Part shown: piece after piece, positions 42,001 through 54,188 of the stretch
Numbering within the stretch: the stretch's first letter is position 1
Layout of the letters: each line of letters starts with the position of its first letter
Assembly: GCA_900291925.1 (NCBI GenBank)
Contig: UWYS01000011.1
Coordinates: forward strand, 372,001 to 436,000
Origin: Thecaphora thlaspeos
Lineage: Eukaryota > Basidiomycota > Ustilaginomycetes > Urocystidales > Glomosporiaceae
Direction of reading: 5' to 3'
DNA: 64,000 nt
The notes under the pieces: model-generated
Seen by the model: only the letters and a program-made list of their open reading frames with translations
What the model was told of the DNA's origin: nothing
Database searches by the model: none
Program-made: the position numbers and the translations under genes

Positions 42001-45000
42001 CTCCTGGAGCAGGGCGAGGCTGCTCGATAGGTCGTCCTGGCCCAGGGTGACCTGACCGAGCTGGATGCGGATCTCGCCCCGCTGGATCAGCGCGCGTGAC
42101 AAAGCGAGCGAGGATGACATCGCATTGGCGAGCTCGATCCCGTCGCCCGCAAACGCCTCAGCGTCCGATCCGGAGCCGCGCACGCTGTAGAGCTGACTGA
42201 CTCTCAGATACGCTTGAACGAGGAACTGTGTCGTTAGGTGAGAGACGGGGGCTCCATAAACGTGTCAGTTGGGGTCTTGTCTCATCGCTTAGGGGCTACA
42301 ACTGATCGTCTCCACAGGACGGATCGACTCACCCTCGATAGCCTCCAATGCATCGCTGCGACGACGAACGAGCTCAGCCTCGGCTTCCGCTTCTCCATTC
42401 TGATCTCTTCGCTTCCTTCGCCAGCGGCAGGAACGTTCGCAGCGACCGCGATGGCGTCGGCATGAATGTCCGAGGTCGGCGCAGAGAAGATGTCGCGCTG
42501 CTTCTTGTCCTGGCCTCCGTTCCTTTCTGCGGCCCCTGCCGACGCCGGCGCCGTCAACCTGCCGAGGAGCGTCGTCATCCGCGCGCCGAGCCGCACCGCC
42601 TGGACGGCCGACTGAATAGCTCCGGCAAGGTCGCCGTTGCTGCAGAGGATCGTCGAGTGTACCTCGGCGGCGATCGCCCTCCTCTCGACCGCGCGGCACT
42701 TCTCCAGAGCGACCTGCATGCTCGAGCCTTTGGCAGGCTCGCGGCGCGCTAGGTCGACCGCTTCTTCGAACCGCTGGACGCTCCTCTCGTACAAGCCCGT
42801 CCGGCAGAGGTACTCGGCGCTCGCCATTAGACAGCGAAACTTGGTGTCGCTCGAGACGTCGCGGCCCGCGTCGGTCTTCTGAAAGAAGTGGAGCGCCTGG
42901 TTGAGGACGGTGCCGGCACGCGGCAGCTTGCCCAGGTGAAGGTACTGCCTAGCCAGCGAGGCCGAAACGCGGAGGTAGATATCGCGCCCCGCCGCCGAGC
43001 CATCGAGCACGGTGTGGCTTAGCCGGCGCAGCACCTTGGCCACCTCGATGCTCGAGGGCGTGTGGCCGTAGGTGGCTAGCGACTCGTAGACGTGCTCGAG
43101 GTGATTGCAGAAGCGCTCCGGGTTGTCTAGCACGCCGACGGCGGTAGCGGCGGCACTCGAGCCGGGCGAGAGGGCAGCAGACGTTCCGGTGATCGGCGGC
43201 GAGATGGAAGCTCGGTTGACCTTGCCGCCACCAGTCGCTACTTTACGTGATGCCCTCGGCGGCGGCGTGACCGGGACCGCTGCCGCCTTGGTCTGAGGCG
43301 GGGCGTTGCGCGGCTTGAGCACCCTAGTCGACGGCGTCGGGCGAGAGGAGGCCACCTTGTGGACGGGGGTTGCCACATCCGCCTTGATGGTCGTCGACCC
43401 GGGCGACGGGCGCTTCTGCATCGTCGACGTCCGCAGCGAGGCAGACTGAGCGGCCACGAGGGGCGTCAGGTACTTGCAGGCTCGCTGGACGTGCTCGACG
43501 ATCTTGGCGCAAGAGCTGCTGGACGCCCGTCGCTGCTCCAGCTCGACCTGGAGGAGTGCAAGACTGGCCCTGTACTGGGGCAAGAGGCGGGCAAGGCCGG
43601 CGTCTTCGGCCATGTCGGCGGTCTTGGCCGACAGGGAGGTCTGCGCCTGCTCGAGCAGCGCTTCAATCTCCTGTAGGGATGAGCCTCGCGCCGCCGAAAA
43701 CAGTTCCATTTCCGCCTGCTTCAGCAGGACTCTAACCTGCCGGATAGGGGTAGGCTGGTCCTTGTAGATTGACCTGGCCGCATCGAGGAGCTGGACCGCA
43801 GCGCCCAGCGCCTCCTCGTGGTGGTAGCGCGGCTCCAGGGTCGCGGCGCAGTGCTCGAGCATCAGGGCAGCTACCTTTGGAAACTCGGCGAAGTTAGCCA
43901 TCCACGCTGCGACGCTCGCTTCGGCCTCAGACGAGACCTCTTGAGGCTTGAACAGGTCAAAGACGCACAGCTCCACCGTCGACTTGAGCAGCGAGGCGAG
44001 CGTCGCCCACTGCGGGTCGCGGAAGGTTGCGAAGGTACCCGAAACGGCCGCTTGCTGCTCGAGCTTGCGCCAGCTGGCCTGGGGCAGCGAGAAGATAGCC
44101 TCGCGGTAGGCTTCGACGGCTTTTGCCTTGTTTGAGCCGAGCCGGTAAGAGACGGCCAGGTGCTCCCACTTCTTCGACATTCCTCCCTGCCGCTTCTCGA
44201 CTTCTTCGTCCGAGGTCGCGTTGCTGTCGTCGGTCTTGTCATCGTCGCCCTGGGGCCCATGCTCCTTCCACTGCTGGTGGAGGCGGACCGACTGGGATCC
44301 GGTGCGGCAGGCGGGCTCGAGGAAGCGCACCGCTGCGTCGAACTGCCGGTCGGAGTAGAGGCGGCCCCCAATGTTGTAGAAGCTGCTCGAGACGAGGAAA
44401 AGGTTCTGGCTCCTGACGTCGGCCGGCAGAGCCTCCTTGGCACCGTCTTCTTCGACGACAAGGTCGCAGCACCGCGTCAGGTAGGCGTGGCACTCGTCCT
44501 GCCGGGCTCGCGAGGCGGCCTGGAAGCGGACGTTGGCGAGGAAGCGGAAGGTGTAGACGAGATTGTTCAGCTGCTCCAGCGGCGGCGGCATCTGGTCCTT
44601 CTGATCCTGCACGCCGGCTGTGCTGCGGCCGCGGCACTCGAAAGAATGGCTGAGAGCTGCACTCTGGAGCTGGAGCACAGCGCTGAGCAGTTCGACGGCG
44701 ATGGAGGCGGTCGTCGATGCTGCTGGGGTTGGCGCCGTCCTGCTGTCCGGAGTGCTTGGCCGCGTCTCTGCTTTCGCCTTGGTCGAGCCGTCAACGACCA
44801 TCAGGCTTCTCCGCCGCACCTGGTCCAGCACCCGGTAAAGCTTGACGAGATTGGAGGTTCGAGCAGTTGATGGCCAGCTGGCGACATCTTGGGTCGCAAG
44901 CAGCGCCTCCGAGAGGATCCGCTCGGCAGCGACGTCCGTCACTTCGCCGCCGTCCTTGAGCGCCTGGTCGAGCACCACCACAGCCTTGACCAGCTTGCCC

Positions 45001-47069
45001 GACAATCGGATCAGGCCATCGTCCATGAGCGGCGATGTTGAGGACCCGGACGGCGTCGGTTCAGCCTCGTCCAAAGGCGGCGACGCCGGCGCCGATGATG
45101 AGATGGACATCGAGGTCATCGCGTTGGTCGCCTCGTCGATGCTGTCGGAGCTCCTGACCTGAGACGCAGCAGGGACAGTTGATCAGCAAAGGGTCAGCTC
45201 AAGCCACCTTGGATTCGCACGCTTTCGATGCTCGCCATTCGAGGTCTCGCTCCAACTCACCTTCTTGGCCAGAGCCATCCAACTCTCGCAGAAGCCAACG
45301 TAGCCGTCGCCGCCGCAGAAGCCCTCATCCCGCTGGTGGCGGGCCGCATCGACGAGGTCCTGGAACAGCTGCTGGACAGCGCCAAATGCCTCTCTCGCAT
45401 CGCCCCCTTCCGCCACCTCGCTCCGCACGCAGCTGGTTCCTGTCCGCGCGACACGGTCCCAGAATGCACTGGCGTCGACATCGCTAATCATCAGCAGCAT
45501 ATGGAGAGCGACCGCACGGAGAGGCAGGCTCTTGGCGCCGGTCTGGCCGCCTAGCCGCTGCAGACACCGGGCGATCGACCTCTCTATTAGGTACGCTGCC
45601 CGATCGGCGGTCTTGATGCTGGCGGGGGTAGGGGCAGGCGAACATGTCGTCCTCTCCCGTCGCTGCCAAGCGAGCGGGCCTTCGTCGTGCCGCAGGAGCT
45701 GAGCAAAGCTTGCGAGTTCTTCCACGTGCAAGTCTTCCAGCCGGCAGTAGATCACCTGGCTCTGCAGCTCGACGAAAAAGGAGCGCCGACTCGTGCTCAG
45801 CTCTCGATCCGGCAGCAGGATGGCCGAGTCCAGCGCCTTGGCGTCGGAAGGAGCGTCGGCCTCGCTCTCGTCGCTGTCGAGGATGTGCCGGCGTAGTTGG
45901 AGCAGCTCCTCGGCGGCAGCATGGTGGAAGCCCAGCGCGGTGAGCTTGGCGACGTAGCGCAGCATCACTGTCTCCACCTCGAGCTCCTTGCCTTTGGCGG
46001 ATGCAGATCGGGAAGATGGTGAGCTCTCCAAGAGGAAGCGGGTCGCAACACGAAAGGCATCGACGAGGGCTCGAGCCGAAGAGGGCGTAGGCGCATTGGT
46101 CTGCTGGGCGGCTGTCTTTGCAGCTGCTACGGTGGCGCTCTTGGTTGTCGTCGTCCGCGCTGTTCTAGCTGGAGCAGAGGTAGAGGCAGAGTAAGAAGTC
46201 GAGGCGGCAGCTCGGCCACCAGAGCCAGACACCTTCCCGTTGCAGCTCGCCGGCAACCCCTTAGTCCTCGAGGAAGCCAATGTTGCGGCGCTCAGCTTCC
46301 AGCCTGAGTCGACGAGCGCTGTCGTCGAGCTGAGGACTGCATTGACAACCTGCTTTGCAAAGTACGAGGCGCGAGCGGACGAGAGGCTCTTGATGGGCTC
46401 GCAGCTACCAGCGTCAGTGCTCGTCTCTATGCTGAGGCCGAGAACGCGTGTCGAAGTTCCGAGGTAGTTGACAATGGCTGGAACGAGGCGAGGGCTACAA
46501 GCCGTTGCATCTGCAAGCTGTTCCAGGATCTGCGCTTCGCTAATCGGCGGATGTGGCGGCGCCGAGCTGGGTTCGCTCCTCGCGGCTCGAGTCGATGGTA
46601 CGGCTGCCTTTGTCGAAGCGGGTCTTGTGGCTGTGCTCCGCGCGGTCGCTGTAGTGGGTCGGGCACTACATGCAGATGCTGATGTGGCGGGCGTTCGATT
46701 GCTCGTAGTCGTCGTTGCTGTCGAGGGTGCGGCTCTCGAGGTCGAAGCGGCGGAGTAGGCGGAAGAGGAGCGGGCGGCGGCCGCTCTAGCTCTGGCTGAA
46801 GTGGGCGCTGCTGATCTCGAAGTGGACGCAGAGGTGGCAGCGGTGGAAGAGGTCTGTGTAGCCGTCTTTCTCATCCGTGCGGCTGAAGTGCGCGAGGTGG
46901 ACGATGTTGCTACTGTGCCGTCGATGTCACGCTCGCTAGACGGTGCTTGAGCCGAAGACGACGGCGCCGAGGAGGATGGGAGGTTTGTCGGTGCTGCTGT
47001 TCGGCGTGTTCTTGTTACGCTCGCGGAAGGAGCGACCGAGCTGCTTGGCACCATGACCTTTGCCGGCAT
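39100..47069 (-). CDS. ESP1: Separase, 2586 aa (cysteine endopeptidase of anaphase)
   Basis: Exons 45261-47069, 42333-45158 and 39100-42225 join in frame through GTGAGT introns of 102 and 107 bp. The C-terminal protease domain has the His/Cys dyad: DVLLYFGHAGAEQYI (His at residue about 2442) and TMLFGCSSAML (Cys about 2468), followed by GNLWDTTDRELD, as in separases. The first ~200 residues are Ser/Thr/Ala-rich; the middle ~2000 are alpha-helical with TPR-like texture, fitting the superhelical scaffold that binds securin. It cleaves the cohesin kleisin at anaphase onset. Unlike the usual GHG.G motif the His loop reads GHAGAE. Start chosen at ATG MPAKVMVPS (47067-47069); the longer frame begins at a non-ATG codon. 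It is transcribed divergently from ATP10. Confidence 0.95.
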
Positions 47070-47667
47070 GACGAGGATTCTTGGGGGTGGTGTATGCCGA
47101 AGCAGAAGGGCTTCGAAGTTGGGCAATCGGTCGGTTCAGTGCGGGAGGTGTCTAGAGGAGTGATGTGAGCGCTGTGGTGGAGAGCGGGTGCTCTGCAGCT
47201 CTGTTGGCGATGTAAGAGACTGTGACGTGGATGGTGAGAGGTAAGGGTAAATGCTGTCTTGATGAAGTTGATGGAAGTGGTGCAAAGGAGTGGGGAGAGA
47301 GAGGAAGAGAGAGAGGAAGAAAGAGGAAAGAGGGAGAGCAACAGCGCGGGGCCGGCCCAACTGCGCCTCGCCTCGCTGAGCACGCGGGCGGCGCGCGTTG
47401 GTGCGCCACGGCATCACGTGGCGGCAATAAGAATGGCCCCATTTTCGGCGGCAAAAGCAAGCGGCCCGCCCCGCCTCCGCTGCCGCTCGCTTTCTTCCTG
47501 ACCTCGACCCTCACCGCCCTCGTCCTCACCAGCATCGTCCTTCTTCGTCCTTCTTCGCCCTCACTCCTCACTCCTCTATCCTCCTTGTCCTCGTCCTTCT
47601 CGTCCTCCTGGTGTCTCTTCCACTGCGCATACATACGGCCTACACGCATACACACACGCATACAAGC
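47070..47667. promoter_or_regulatory. Shared upstream region of separase and ATP10
   Basis: About 600 bp. Strongly pyrimidine-rich toward ATP10 (47500-47620), with a CA/TA microsatellite (acacacgcatacaagc) just before its ATG and purine-rich toward separase (47290-47340). Confidence 0.5.
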
Positions 47668-48814
47668 ATGTTCAGACCCACCCTCGCCTTCAGCGGGACG
47701 CTAAAGCAAGGGCTTCAACTCTTCTCCCGCAACCAACCGCTACATGCCTCGTCATCCTCGTCCTCATCGTTACGGACGCTCTCCACCTCGCAACAGTGTC
47801 ATTCAAAGAAGGATGACCCTTCCTCGTCTGCATCGACCTCGGCTTCGGCATCCACGCAAACGCCAACACCAACGCCAGCGCCCACACCACCTCCAACAGG
47901 CAAGCCTCTTGTCGTCGAGTCCTCTTCGTCGCCCACACAGCTCGACAAGCTACCGCTTCCCTACCTCTCCACGCCGCTCGGCGTCGTCGTCCAGCCGACG
48001 AGCGCCAAAAAGACGTGGGCGCAGCGTCGCGACGACATGGTCTCGCAGGAACGCCGCATGGAGAAGCGAAAGGCCATCGTCAAGCAGGCGACGCGCGGCT
48101 ACTTTCACGACTTCCACGCCATCCGATCGCACGGCGGCAAGACATGGAGGGGTCCCGGCACGCTGATCCGAGAGGATCGAGCCCTGTACTTCCCAGACGT
48201 AGCCGGATCCCGCCTGGCGGACAGGTCCAAGGTACACACCTCGGACCTCTTCCCCGGCAAGGTCTCGGTCGTCTGCCTGCTCAACTCCAAGATCTCAGAG
48301 GAGCACACAAACAGCTTCTACGAGCAGACGCTCAAGACGTACGGCGATCATCCCAAGTTCCAACTGGTGCAGGTGCGTCTCGCTCCATCGTCCGCTCCTC
48401 CGCACGCACCGACATGACCTTCCTGCTTGATCCTTCTCCCTCCGACCCCTCCATGCTGACCCCGCCTGCTATCCTCCGTCCTCTCTCCCCAACCTCCGCC
48501 GTGCCTCACAGATCAACATCCAGGAAAACACGCTCAAGGCCTACCTGATCTCGCTCTTCCTCTCGACGCTACGCGCCCAGATCCCGGAAAAGTTCCACCG
48601 CACCTACCTGCTAAGCGACCAATCTCTCGAGCTCGAGCGCGACGCCATGGGCTACCACAATAAGCACGTCGGCTACACGTATCTCGTCGGACCCGACGCC
48701 AAGATCCGTTGGGCCGGTTGCGCTTTCGCAGAAAAGGCAGAGGTCAGCGCCCTCGCTAGCTGCACGGGCGTGCTGCTCGAGAGACTCTCGGAAAAGGGCG
48801 CGAAGAGGAAGTAA
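47668..48814 (+). CDS. ATP10: Mitochondrial ATP synthase assembly factor Atp10, 335 aa
   Basis: Exons 47668-48372 and 48512-48814. The N-terminus (MFRPTLAFSGTLKQGLQLFSR) has Arg/Ser/Leu character of a mitochondrial presequence, then a Ser/Thr/Pro linker. The conserved body contains GPGTLIREDRALYFPDVAG, HTSDLFPGKVSVVCLL and, after the intron, QIPEKFHRTYLLSDQSLELERDAMGYHNKHVGYTYLVG, characteristic of Atp10. Atp10 interacts with Atp6 during assembly of the Fo sector at the inner membrane. The second exon ends EKGAKRK. Its stop is only 75 bp from the convergent oxidoreductase stop, so 3' ends probably overlap. Confidence 0.93.
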
Positions 48815-48889
48815 CCGGCGGCGATGCCGGTCTTTTCGTTCGTAGTTGACTACGCATATACATAGCTTACAGGAGGATAACGGCGAGGA

Positions 48890-50004
48890 CTATACCTCGA
48901 GATTCGCCATAATCATGTCAAATATCTCGAGATCCTGTGCGGCGTCGGCCGGTGTCGTCTTGAGGTCCCGCCCGGTCGTTAGCGCCTCGTAGAGGTCTTC
49001 GAACTCGGCAGTGTATGCGTCCTTGTAGCTTGTGCGGATCACCCTCTCGCTGTACATCCCATTCTCGTCGTTTTCCTTGATGGTGACGTTGATCGGGAGG
49101 CCCTTGACGTAGGGCGTGTCGATGTCGATGCGCAGGATGCGATTGTCGGTGAAGACCTCGAGGAAGCTCTCAAACACGCCGACGCTGTGGATGCCCGTGG
49201 TGTAGAGGACGCTGAAGGGCTCCTTGCCCTTGCTCTTGTCGCCGTTGTTGGCGTACTCGAAGTGGGCCGAGATGAACTGGCCGTCGTGCGAGGCAAAGGC
49301 GCCGCTGCACTTTTTCGGGACGCCGCCGAGGGCTTCTCGCATGAAGCTGAGGTCGTGGCTCCCCAGAGAGCCGAGGAGGCGGTAGACGGCGCCGAGACGC
49401 GGCGAAGAGGCCTTGCGCTCGCCCAGCGCTTCCGAGAGGATGGCGGCCGCGCGCTTCGCCTTGTCCTCGCTCGCTTCTGCCGGGATGTCGTCGACAAACT
49501 TGCGCGGCTCGGTGGCCGACTAACCGACGAAGAAGGCGTTGGGCCCGACGATGTCCTTGACGATGACGTGACGGATCGGCCCACTCTCGGCGAGCAGCCT
49601 GCGGAACTCGCCAAAGGCCGGGGCGTAGCGCCGCATGTAGCCGACAAAGATCTTGACGCCGTACTCGTCGGCGGCGTCGCAGATCTGCTTGGCTTCACGA
49701 TGGGTGAGCGCCATGGGCTTCTCGATAAAGACGTGCTTGCCAGCCCTGGCGGCTTCGAGGGTGCAGGAGACGTAGTACTCGTCGCTGTTGGCCACCAGGG
49801 CGAGGTCGACGTCCGGCTGCGAGACGAGCTCGGAGCTGGAGAGGAACGTCTTGGGTATGCCCCACTTGAGGGCGGAATGGTCGAGGACGGCCTGAGAGAC
49901 GTCACAGAGAGCGGTGACGGTGTACCTCTCGAAAAGGTAGGCAAAGGTGGGGAGGTGGACGACCTGCGTGACCTCGCCGGCGCCGATGATGCCGGCGCGG
50001 ATCC

Positions 50005-50036
<32 letters not shown>

Positions 50037-50047
50037 GGGCTCGACAT
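48890..50047 (-). CDS. Gfo/Idh/MocA-family oxidoreductase with in-frame TAG (or 48-bp intron)
   Basis: The frame runs without shift from ATG at 50047 to TAG at 48890 but is broken by a TAG at 49520-49522. N-terminal part: poly-Q, then the Rossmann NAD(P) motif AGIIGAGEVTQVVHLP, then KHVFIEKPMALTHREAK (the EKP motif). After the stop the same frame continues ATEPRKFVDDIPAEASEDKAK and the C-terminal sheet domain (GVFESFLEVFTDNRILRID). Two readings are possible: a nonsense change of a residue, commonly Gln in such FVGQS segments, or a 48-bp in-frame intron (GTTAGT...GGCAG, 49475-49522) that would remove the stop. If functional it is a soluble sugar- or polyol-type dehydrogenase; the substrate is unknown. 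384 sense codons in all. Confidence 0.8.
50006..50035 (-). repeat. CAG trinucleotide repeat (10 Gln) in oxidoreductase N-terminus
   Basis: Ten consecutive CAG codons five residues from the start, directly ahead of the Rossmann fold. A pure run of this kind is expected to vary in length between strains. Confidence 0.95.
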
Positions 50048-51126
50048 GGCGTCAAAGGAGACTGTGTGTATGCGTGAAGATATTGAATGAGAAGCTGGAG
50101 AAGCCAATGCGGACGACGAGAGGGGCGATGGTGATGGTGGAGGTTGAGAGGCGAGAGGCGAGAGGCGGAAGGGTAGAGGTGTGTGTGTGAGTGCGTGCGT
50201 GTCGAAGGTGGGACGAGCCGTGTGGAGGCGTGGCAGAACGTCGGATCGGATCAGCCACCGCCTGCCTGGCCTCCACACGGCTCGTGGCTGGGCATATAAG
50301 CTGATGATGTCCAGGCACCGGCACCACGCTGCGCGGGCATTTCCCGATTTCAGTCAAAAAAAATTAAAATTAAAATTAGAATAAGAATAAAATCAAATAA
50401 AGAGGAGCGGCCGCCGCCCACCCGCCGCGCGCCAGGGAGGCGGGCGGAAGGACGCACGCCTCTCTCTCGTTCTCAGCCGCCCGCGCCAGCGCCCACGCCC
50501 GCTGGCTGCGTGCTGGCCGCAAGCTGGCTGGCGAGATATCGCCGATGCGGCCCCCTTGCCTGCGTGCCCGCCCTCTCGCCCTCTCTCTTCAGCCTCTCTT
50601 CGTTCCCTCTCGACCATCACAGCCCTAATCGTCAACGCCAACGCCACCGTCACTGCCACCGCCGCCACCTCACCACCTTGCCCTTTGCCGCTCGCCCGCC
50701 CGCCCGCCAAAAGCATCCATCGTCGCTACCGCGTCTCCTCCACTCGCCGTCATCATCGCCAGCATTGTCATCGGCATTGTCGTCGTCTGATCAATAAATC
50801 TTTATTCATAACGTCCCGAGGTGTCGCCATCCCCCACCTCACCGTTGTAGTCCACTTCACACACGCACCTTACCCTCATTCTCGTTGATAGCGGCACTCG
50901 ACAGCCAGGCTCGCCGCGACCTGCTAGCATACCTAGGGGCCCGCTCCTTGCCAGCACAGCTTGACGCTCCCCTCACCGCCTCCACGCCCAGCACGCATAC
51001 ATCGGCGCACCCCTCCTTTGATCGCCCTGAGAATCTAGCTCGCCGCTGCTGCCCCTGTCCACGACGACCAACGCCCAATTTCTGCAAGGCGTAGCCTCAG
51101 CGCAGCCCAGCTCACCGTTCGCCACC
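50048..51126. other. Divergent upstream region of the oxidoreductase and RBR ligase
   Basis: GC-rich apart from a sharp AT-rich patch at 50355-50402 (aaaaaattaaaattaaaattag). The part nearest the RBR gene is CT-rich. Open frames here (50510-50888) are repeats of Arg/His/Pro/Ser and not credible. Confidence 0.5.
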
Positions 51127-53298
51127 ATGTCCGATATCAGCGACGATGTGAGTATCTGGGATCTTCTGCGGCGACCAGTGGGCGCTCGGGCTGCCGTCGA
51201 AAGCGGAAGCACAGCGATCCCGCCGCTGACGCCACAATCGACCCCTCCCTCCCTTCCTTGCCGCCCCCGCTCCATTCACCTCTACAGAACTTCCTCGACG
51301 ATGACATCGAGGACACCATGGACGAGGACTCCAACTATGGCTACGACGAGAACGACGGCGACAGCGACTATGCAGGCAACTCGGACGAGGATGCCGTCCT
51401 CGACGGTTACGGCGACGCTGACGACGCCTTCGCCACACAGGACGTTGGCAACAAGCGCACCTTCGAGGTCGACTACAAGTCGCATACAGTCGCCAGCATA
51501 GAGGCGGCGCAGAAGGAGGAGGTCGAGCATGTCGCGGCCATGTTCATGATCAAGGTGAGTGGCTAGCGTCGTTGGTCAGGGACCATCGATCGACCCCAGC
51601 GCTGACCACACTCCCTCACTCACCCTCCATCGCCCACGCCGCACCCCCTGCTTGTACCGCACCTCGCCGCCATCATGCAGGACACTGATGCGGCGATCCT
51701 GCTCAGGCACTTTGGGTGGAACAAGGAGCGCCTGATTGAGCGGTACATGGATGACTCAGAGAAGGTCAATCTCGAGGCGGGCGTCCACGAGGACCCGGCG
51801 CGGCCGAAGCTGCAGAAGCTCGCCGACTTCACTTGCGAGGTGTGTTACTCGACGGCCGAGGACGAGCCGAGCGGTAGGATGGAGACTCTGGCGCTGGCGT
51901 GCGGCCATCGCTACTGCAGGGACTGCTACACGCTCTACATGGAGCAAAAGATCCGAGAGGAGGGCGAGTCGCGGAGGATACAGTGCATGAAGGAAAAGTG
52001 CAATCTAGTCATCGACGAGGTGACCATCGGCCTCGTCGTCGAACCAGCGACATTCGACAGGTGAGTAGGCCGCGGGATCGGCGTCCGTCCGTCCGTCCGT
52101 GCGCCCGCCCGCCACTTGCCCGCTGCTCTGCCCGCCGCCCGCTCGGCTGACACGCGATCCAATGCATCGACCCTGCCCTTGACCCTCGTTGCATCACGCC
52201 GCACTCCACCAGGTATAAAATCCTCCTCAACCGGACCTACGTCGACGACTCCAGCATCCTCCGGTGGTGCCCCGCTCCAAACTGCGAGCTCGCCGTTGAG
52301 TGCCACGTCTCGCTCAAGAAGCTCGACAAGGTCGTTCCCTCGGTCAAGTGCGATTGCGGCCATCTCTTCTGCTTTGGCTGCGGCCACCCAGCCCACGCCC
52401 CGGCCGTCTGCCCCATCGTCAAGCTCTGGGTCAAGAAGTGCGAGGACGACAGCGAGACGGTGAGTAGCAGGAGATCCGCCCGGGTCACACCGACGGCACG
52501 CGGCTCTGTCCGCCGTGCCTGGCACCGCCAGCAGCAGGTTGATCCAGTCCACTGACGAGCATCCCGCGTTTCGTCCTCTCCCCTATCCTCGGTGATCTGC
52601 CGCCGCGCCTTACCGCACCGCAGGCCAACTGGATTAGCGCCAACACGAAAGAGTGCCCGAAGTGCAGCTCGACCATCGAAAAGAACGGCGGCTGCAACCA
52701 CATGACGTGCCGCAAGTGCAAGCACGAGTGGTGTTGGATCTGCTCGGGCCCCTGGACAGAGCACGGCAACAGCTGGTACAACTGCAACCGCTACGACGAA
52801 AAGAGCGGCACCAACGCGCGCGACAGCCAGGCCAAGTCGCGCGCCTCGCTCGAGCGCTACCTCCACTACTTCAACCGCTTCGCCAACCACGAGCAGTCGG
52901 CCAGGCTCGACCGCGACCTGTACGCACGCACCGAGAGGAAGATGGAGGAGATGCAGCTGACGTCGGACCTCACGTGGATCGAAGTTCAGTTCCTCAAGAA
53001 GGCCGTCGACATCCTCAACGAGTGCCGCATGACCCTCAAGTGGACCTACTGCATGGCCTACTACCTGGCGCGGAACAACATGACGGAGCTGTTTGAGGAC
53101 AACCAGCGCGACCTCGAGCGCGCCGTCGAGGACCTCTCGGGGCAGCTCGAGAAGCCCATCGAGAAGGATAACATCCCGGAGATGCGGCAGAAGGTGACCG
53201 ACCTCACCGTCTACGTCCAGAAGCGGCGCGAGATCCTGCTCGCCGACACCGCCAGCGGCTTCCAAGAGGGGCGCTGGGAGTGGAACGTAAGCGTTTGA
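51127..53298 (+). CDS. Ariadne-type RBR E3 ubiquitin ligase, 529 aa
   Basis: Five exons, 51127-51147, 51288-51554, 51681-52060, 52213-52459 and 52624-53298. An acidic N-terminus (DDDIEDTMDEDSNYGYDEND) precedes a UBA-like segment (DAAILLRHFGWNKERLIERY). RING1 is CEVCY...CGHRYCRDCY; the IBR has CDCGHLFCFGCGHPAHAPAVCP; RING2 is CPKCSSTIEKNGGCNHMTC, whose GGCNHM Cys is the catalytic thioester residue in HHARI-type ligases, followed by CKHEWCWICSGPW. The C-terminal Ariadne domain is helical (ERYLHYFNRFANHEQSARLD). Ariadne ligases cooperate with cullin-RING complexes; role inferred by family. The tiny first exon (MSDISDD) is supported by the GTGAGT donor and frame continuity. Confidence 0.95.
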
Positions 53299-53846
53299 GG
53301 CGGGTCCCCCGAGCTGCCCTCTTCCCCTTCCCCCTTCCTTTTCCGGCTACCACTGCATCGTCCGCGGCCACAATCCACCGGACGCCCGCTATCCTAGACG
53401 ATCCCGCGCTACTCTTTTCAATCGTCTCTGGCCCTTCACTGCAAGCATTCAAGTTCCGGCTTCCAACCCCAGCATTTAGCATCCAGCTAGCCTCGTACAG
53501 ACCCAGCCGTGCCACAGTCCCTCTCCCCCATCCTCTCTCCCCACACAGCGTCCTAGTTATAATGCGCATATTTATCGCCGCGCCAGTTACCCTCTGCTGT
53601 TCTCGATGTTGTATTTGTTTCTTTCGGCAAGCGCATATATCCACTGCCTTTTCAGCGCCTGCATGTGTAAAAACGACCTCATACCAAGACATACGCACAT
53701 CGCCTCTGGTCTGGCGGTCAAAGGTAGACTTGATCGATTCAACACGTCTTGACCACGACAGAAACAACGAGGTACAAGGCAAGCAAGAGGCAGAAAAAGT
53801 GATGTCGAGAGACTCAACGCGATACGGTCAAGATTGACTTGAGATC
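53299..53846. other. Spacer between convergent RBR and CipC-like genes
   Basis: Likely two 3' untranslated regions. A 185-codon plus frame (53280-53837) crosses the RBR stop codon in another frame and has no domain; rejected. Confidence 0.5.
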
Positions 53847-54188
53847 TTAGTTGTATCGCTGGTCGTAGAGCTGTTCAGACTGTTCTCTAGCGTGGTGCTT
53901 TGCCTTTTCCCTGTCTAGGAAATCGAGACCCTTTGTCTCAAGGAGTCTTTTTGTCGAGCGTTCGGAGAAAGAGGGCGAGGGAAGGTGAGATAAGATGGAC
54001 CGACGAGAGAGACCGAAGCCAGAGCATAGAAGGTGGAAAGAAGGAAGGGTGGGGGCCAACACTCAACTTGTCAACCTCAGCACCGGCAATACCAGCAAGC
54101 ATCTCCTTGGCGAATTCGTGCTTGGGCGATTCTCCGTTCCTCTGCTGACGTTTCTCGTACTCGCGCATCGCCTTGAACGCCGCCGAGG
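53847..54188 (-). pseudogene. CipC-like (DUF3759) protein, apparently 5'-truncated
   Basis: Two exons, 54068-54188 and 53847-53946, chain in frame and encode SAAFKAMREYEKRQQRNGES, FAKEMLAGIAGAEVDK and KLLETKGLDFLDREKAKHHA. This is the central and C-terminal part of the CipC/DUF3759 family (AGxAGAEVDKLxETKGLDxxDREKAxxHAxEQ). CipC genes are short, cytosolic, induced by concanamycin or stress; function unknown. The exon opens at an acceptor (CTTAGCACAG) with a 1-nt phase, so an upstream exon is needed, but I could not find the family's N-terminal HKAxxSHELIAGA segment in the next 700 bp. Either the first exon is very diverged or the gene lost its 5' end; the right arm of the inverted repeat begins about 1 kb upstream. 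The donor GTTGAG and acceptor AAAAAG are weak. Confidence 0.72.
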
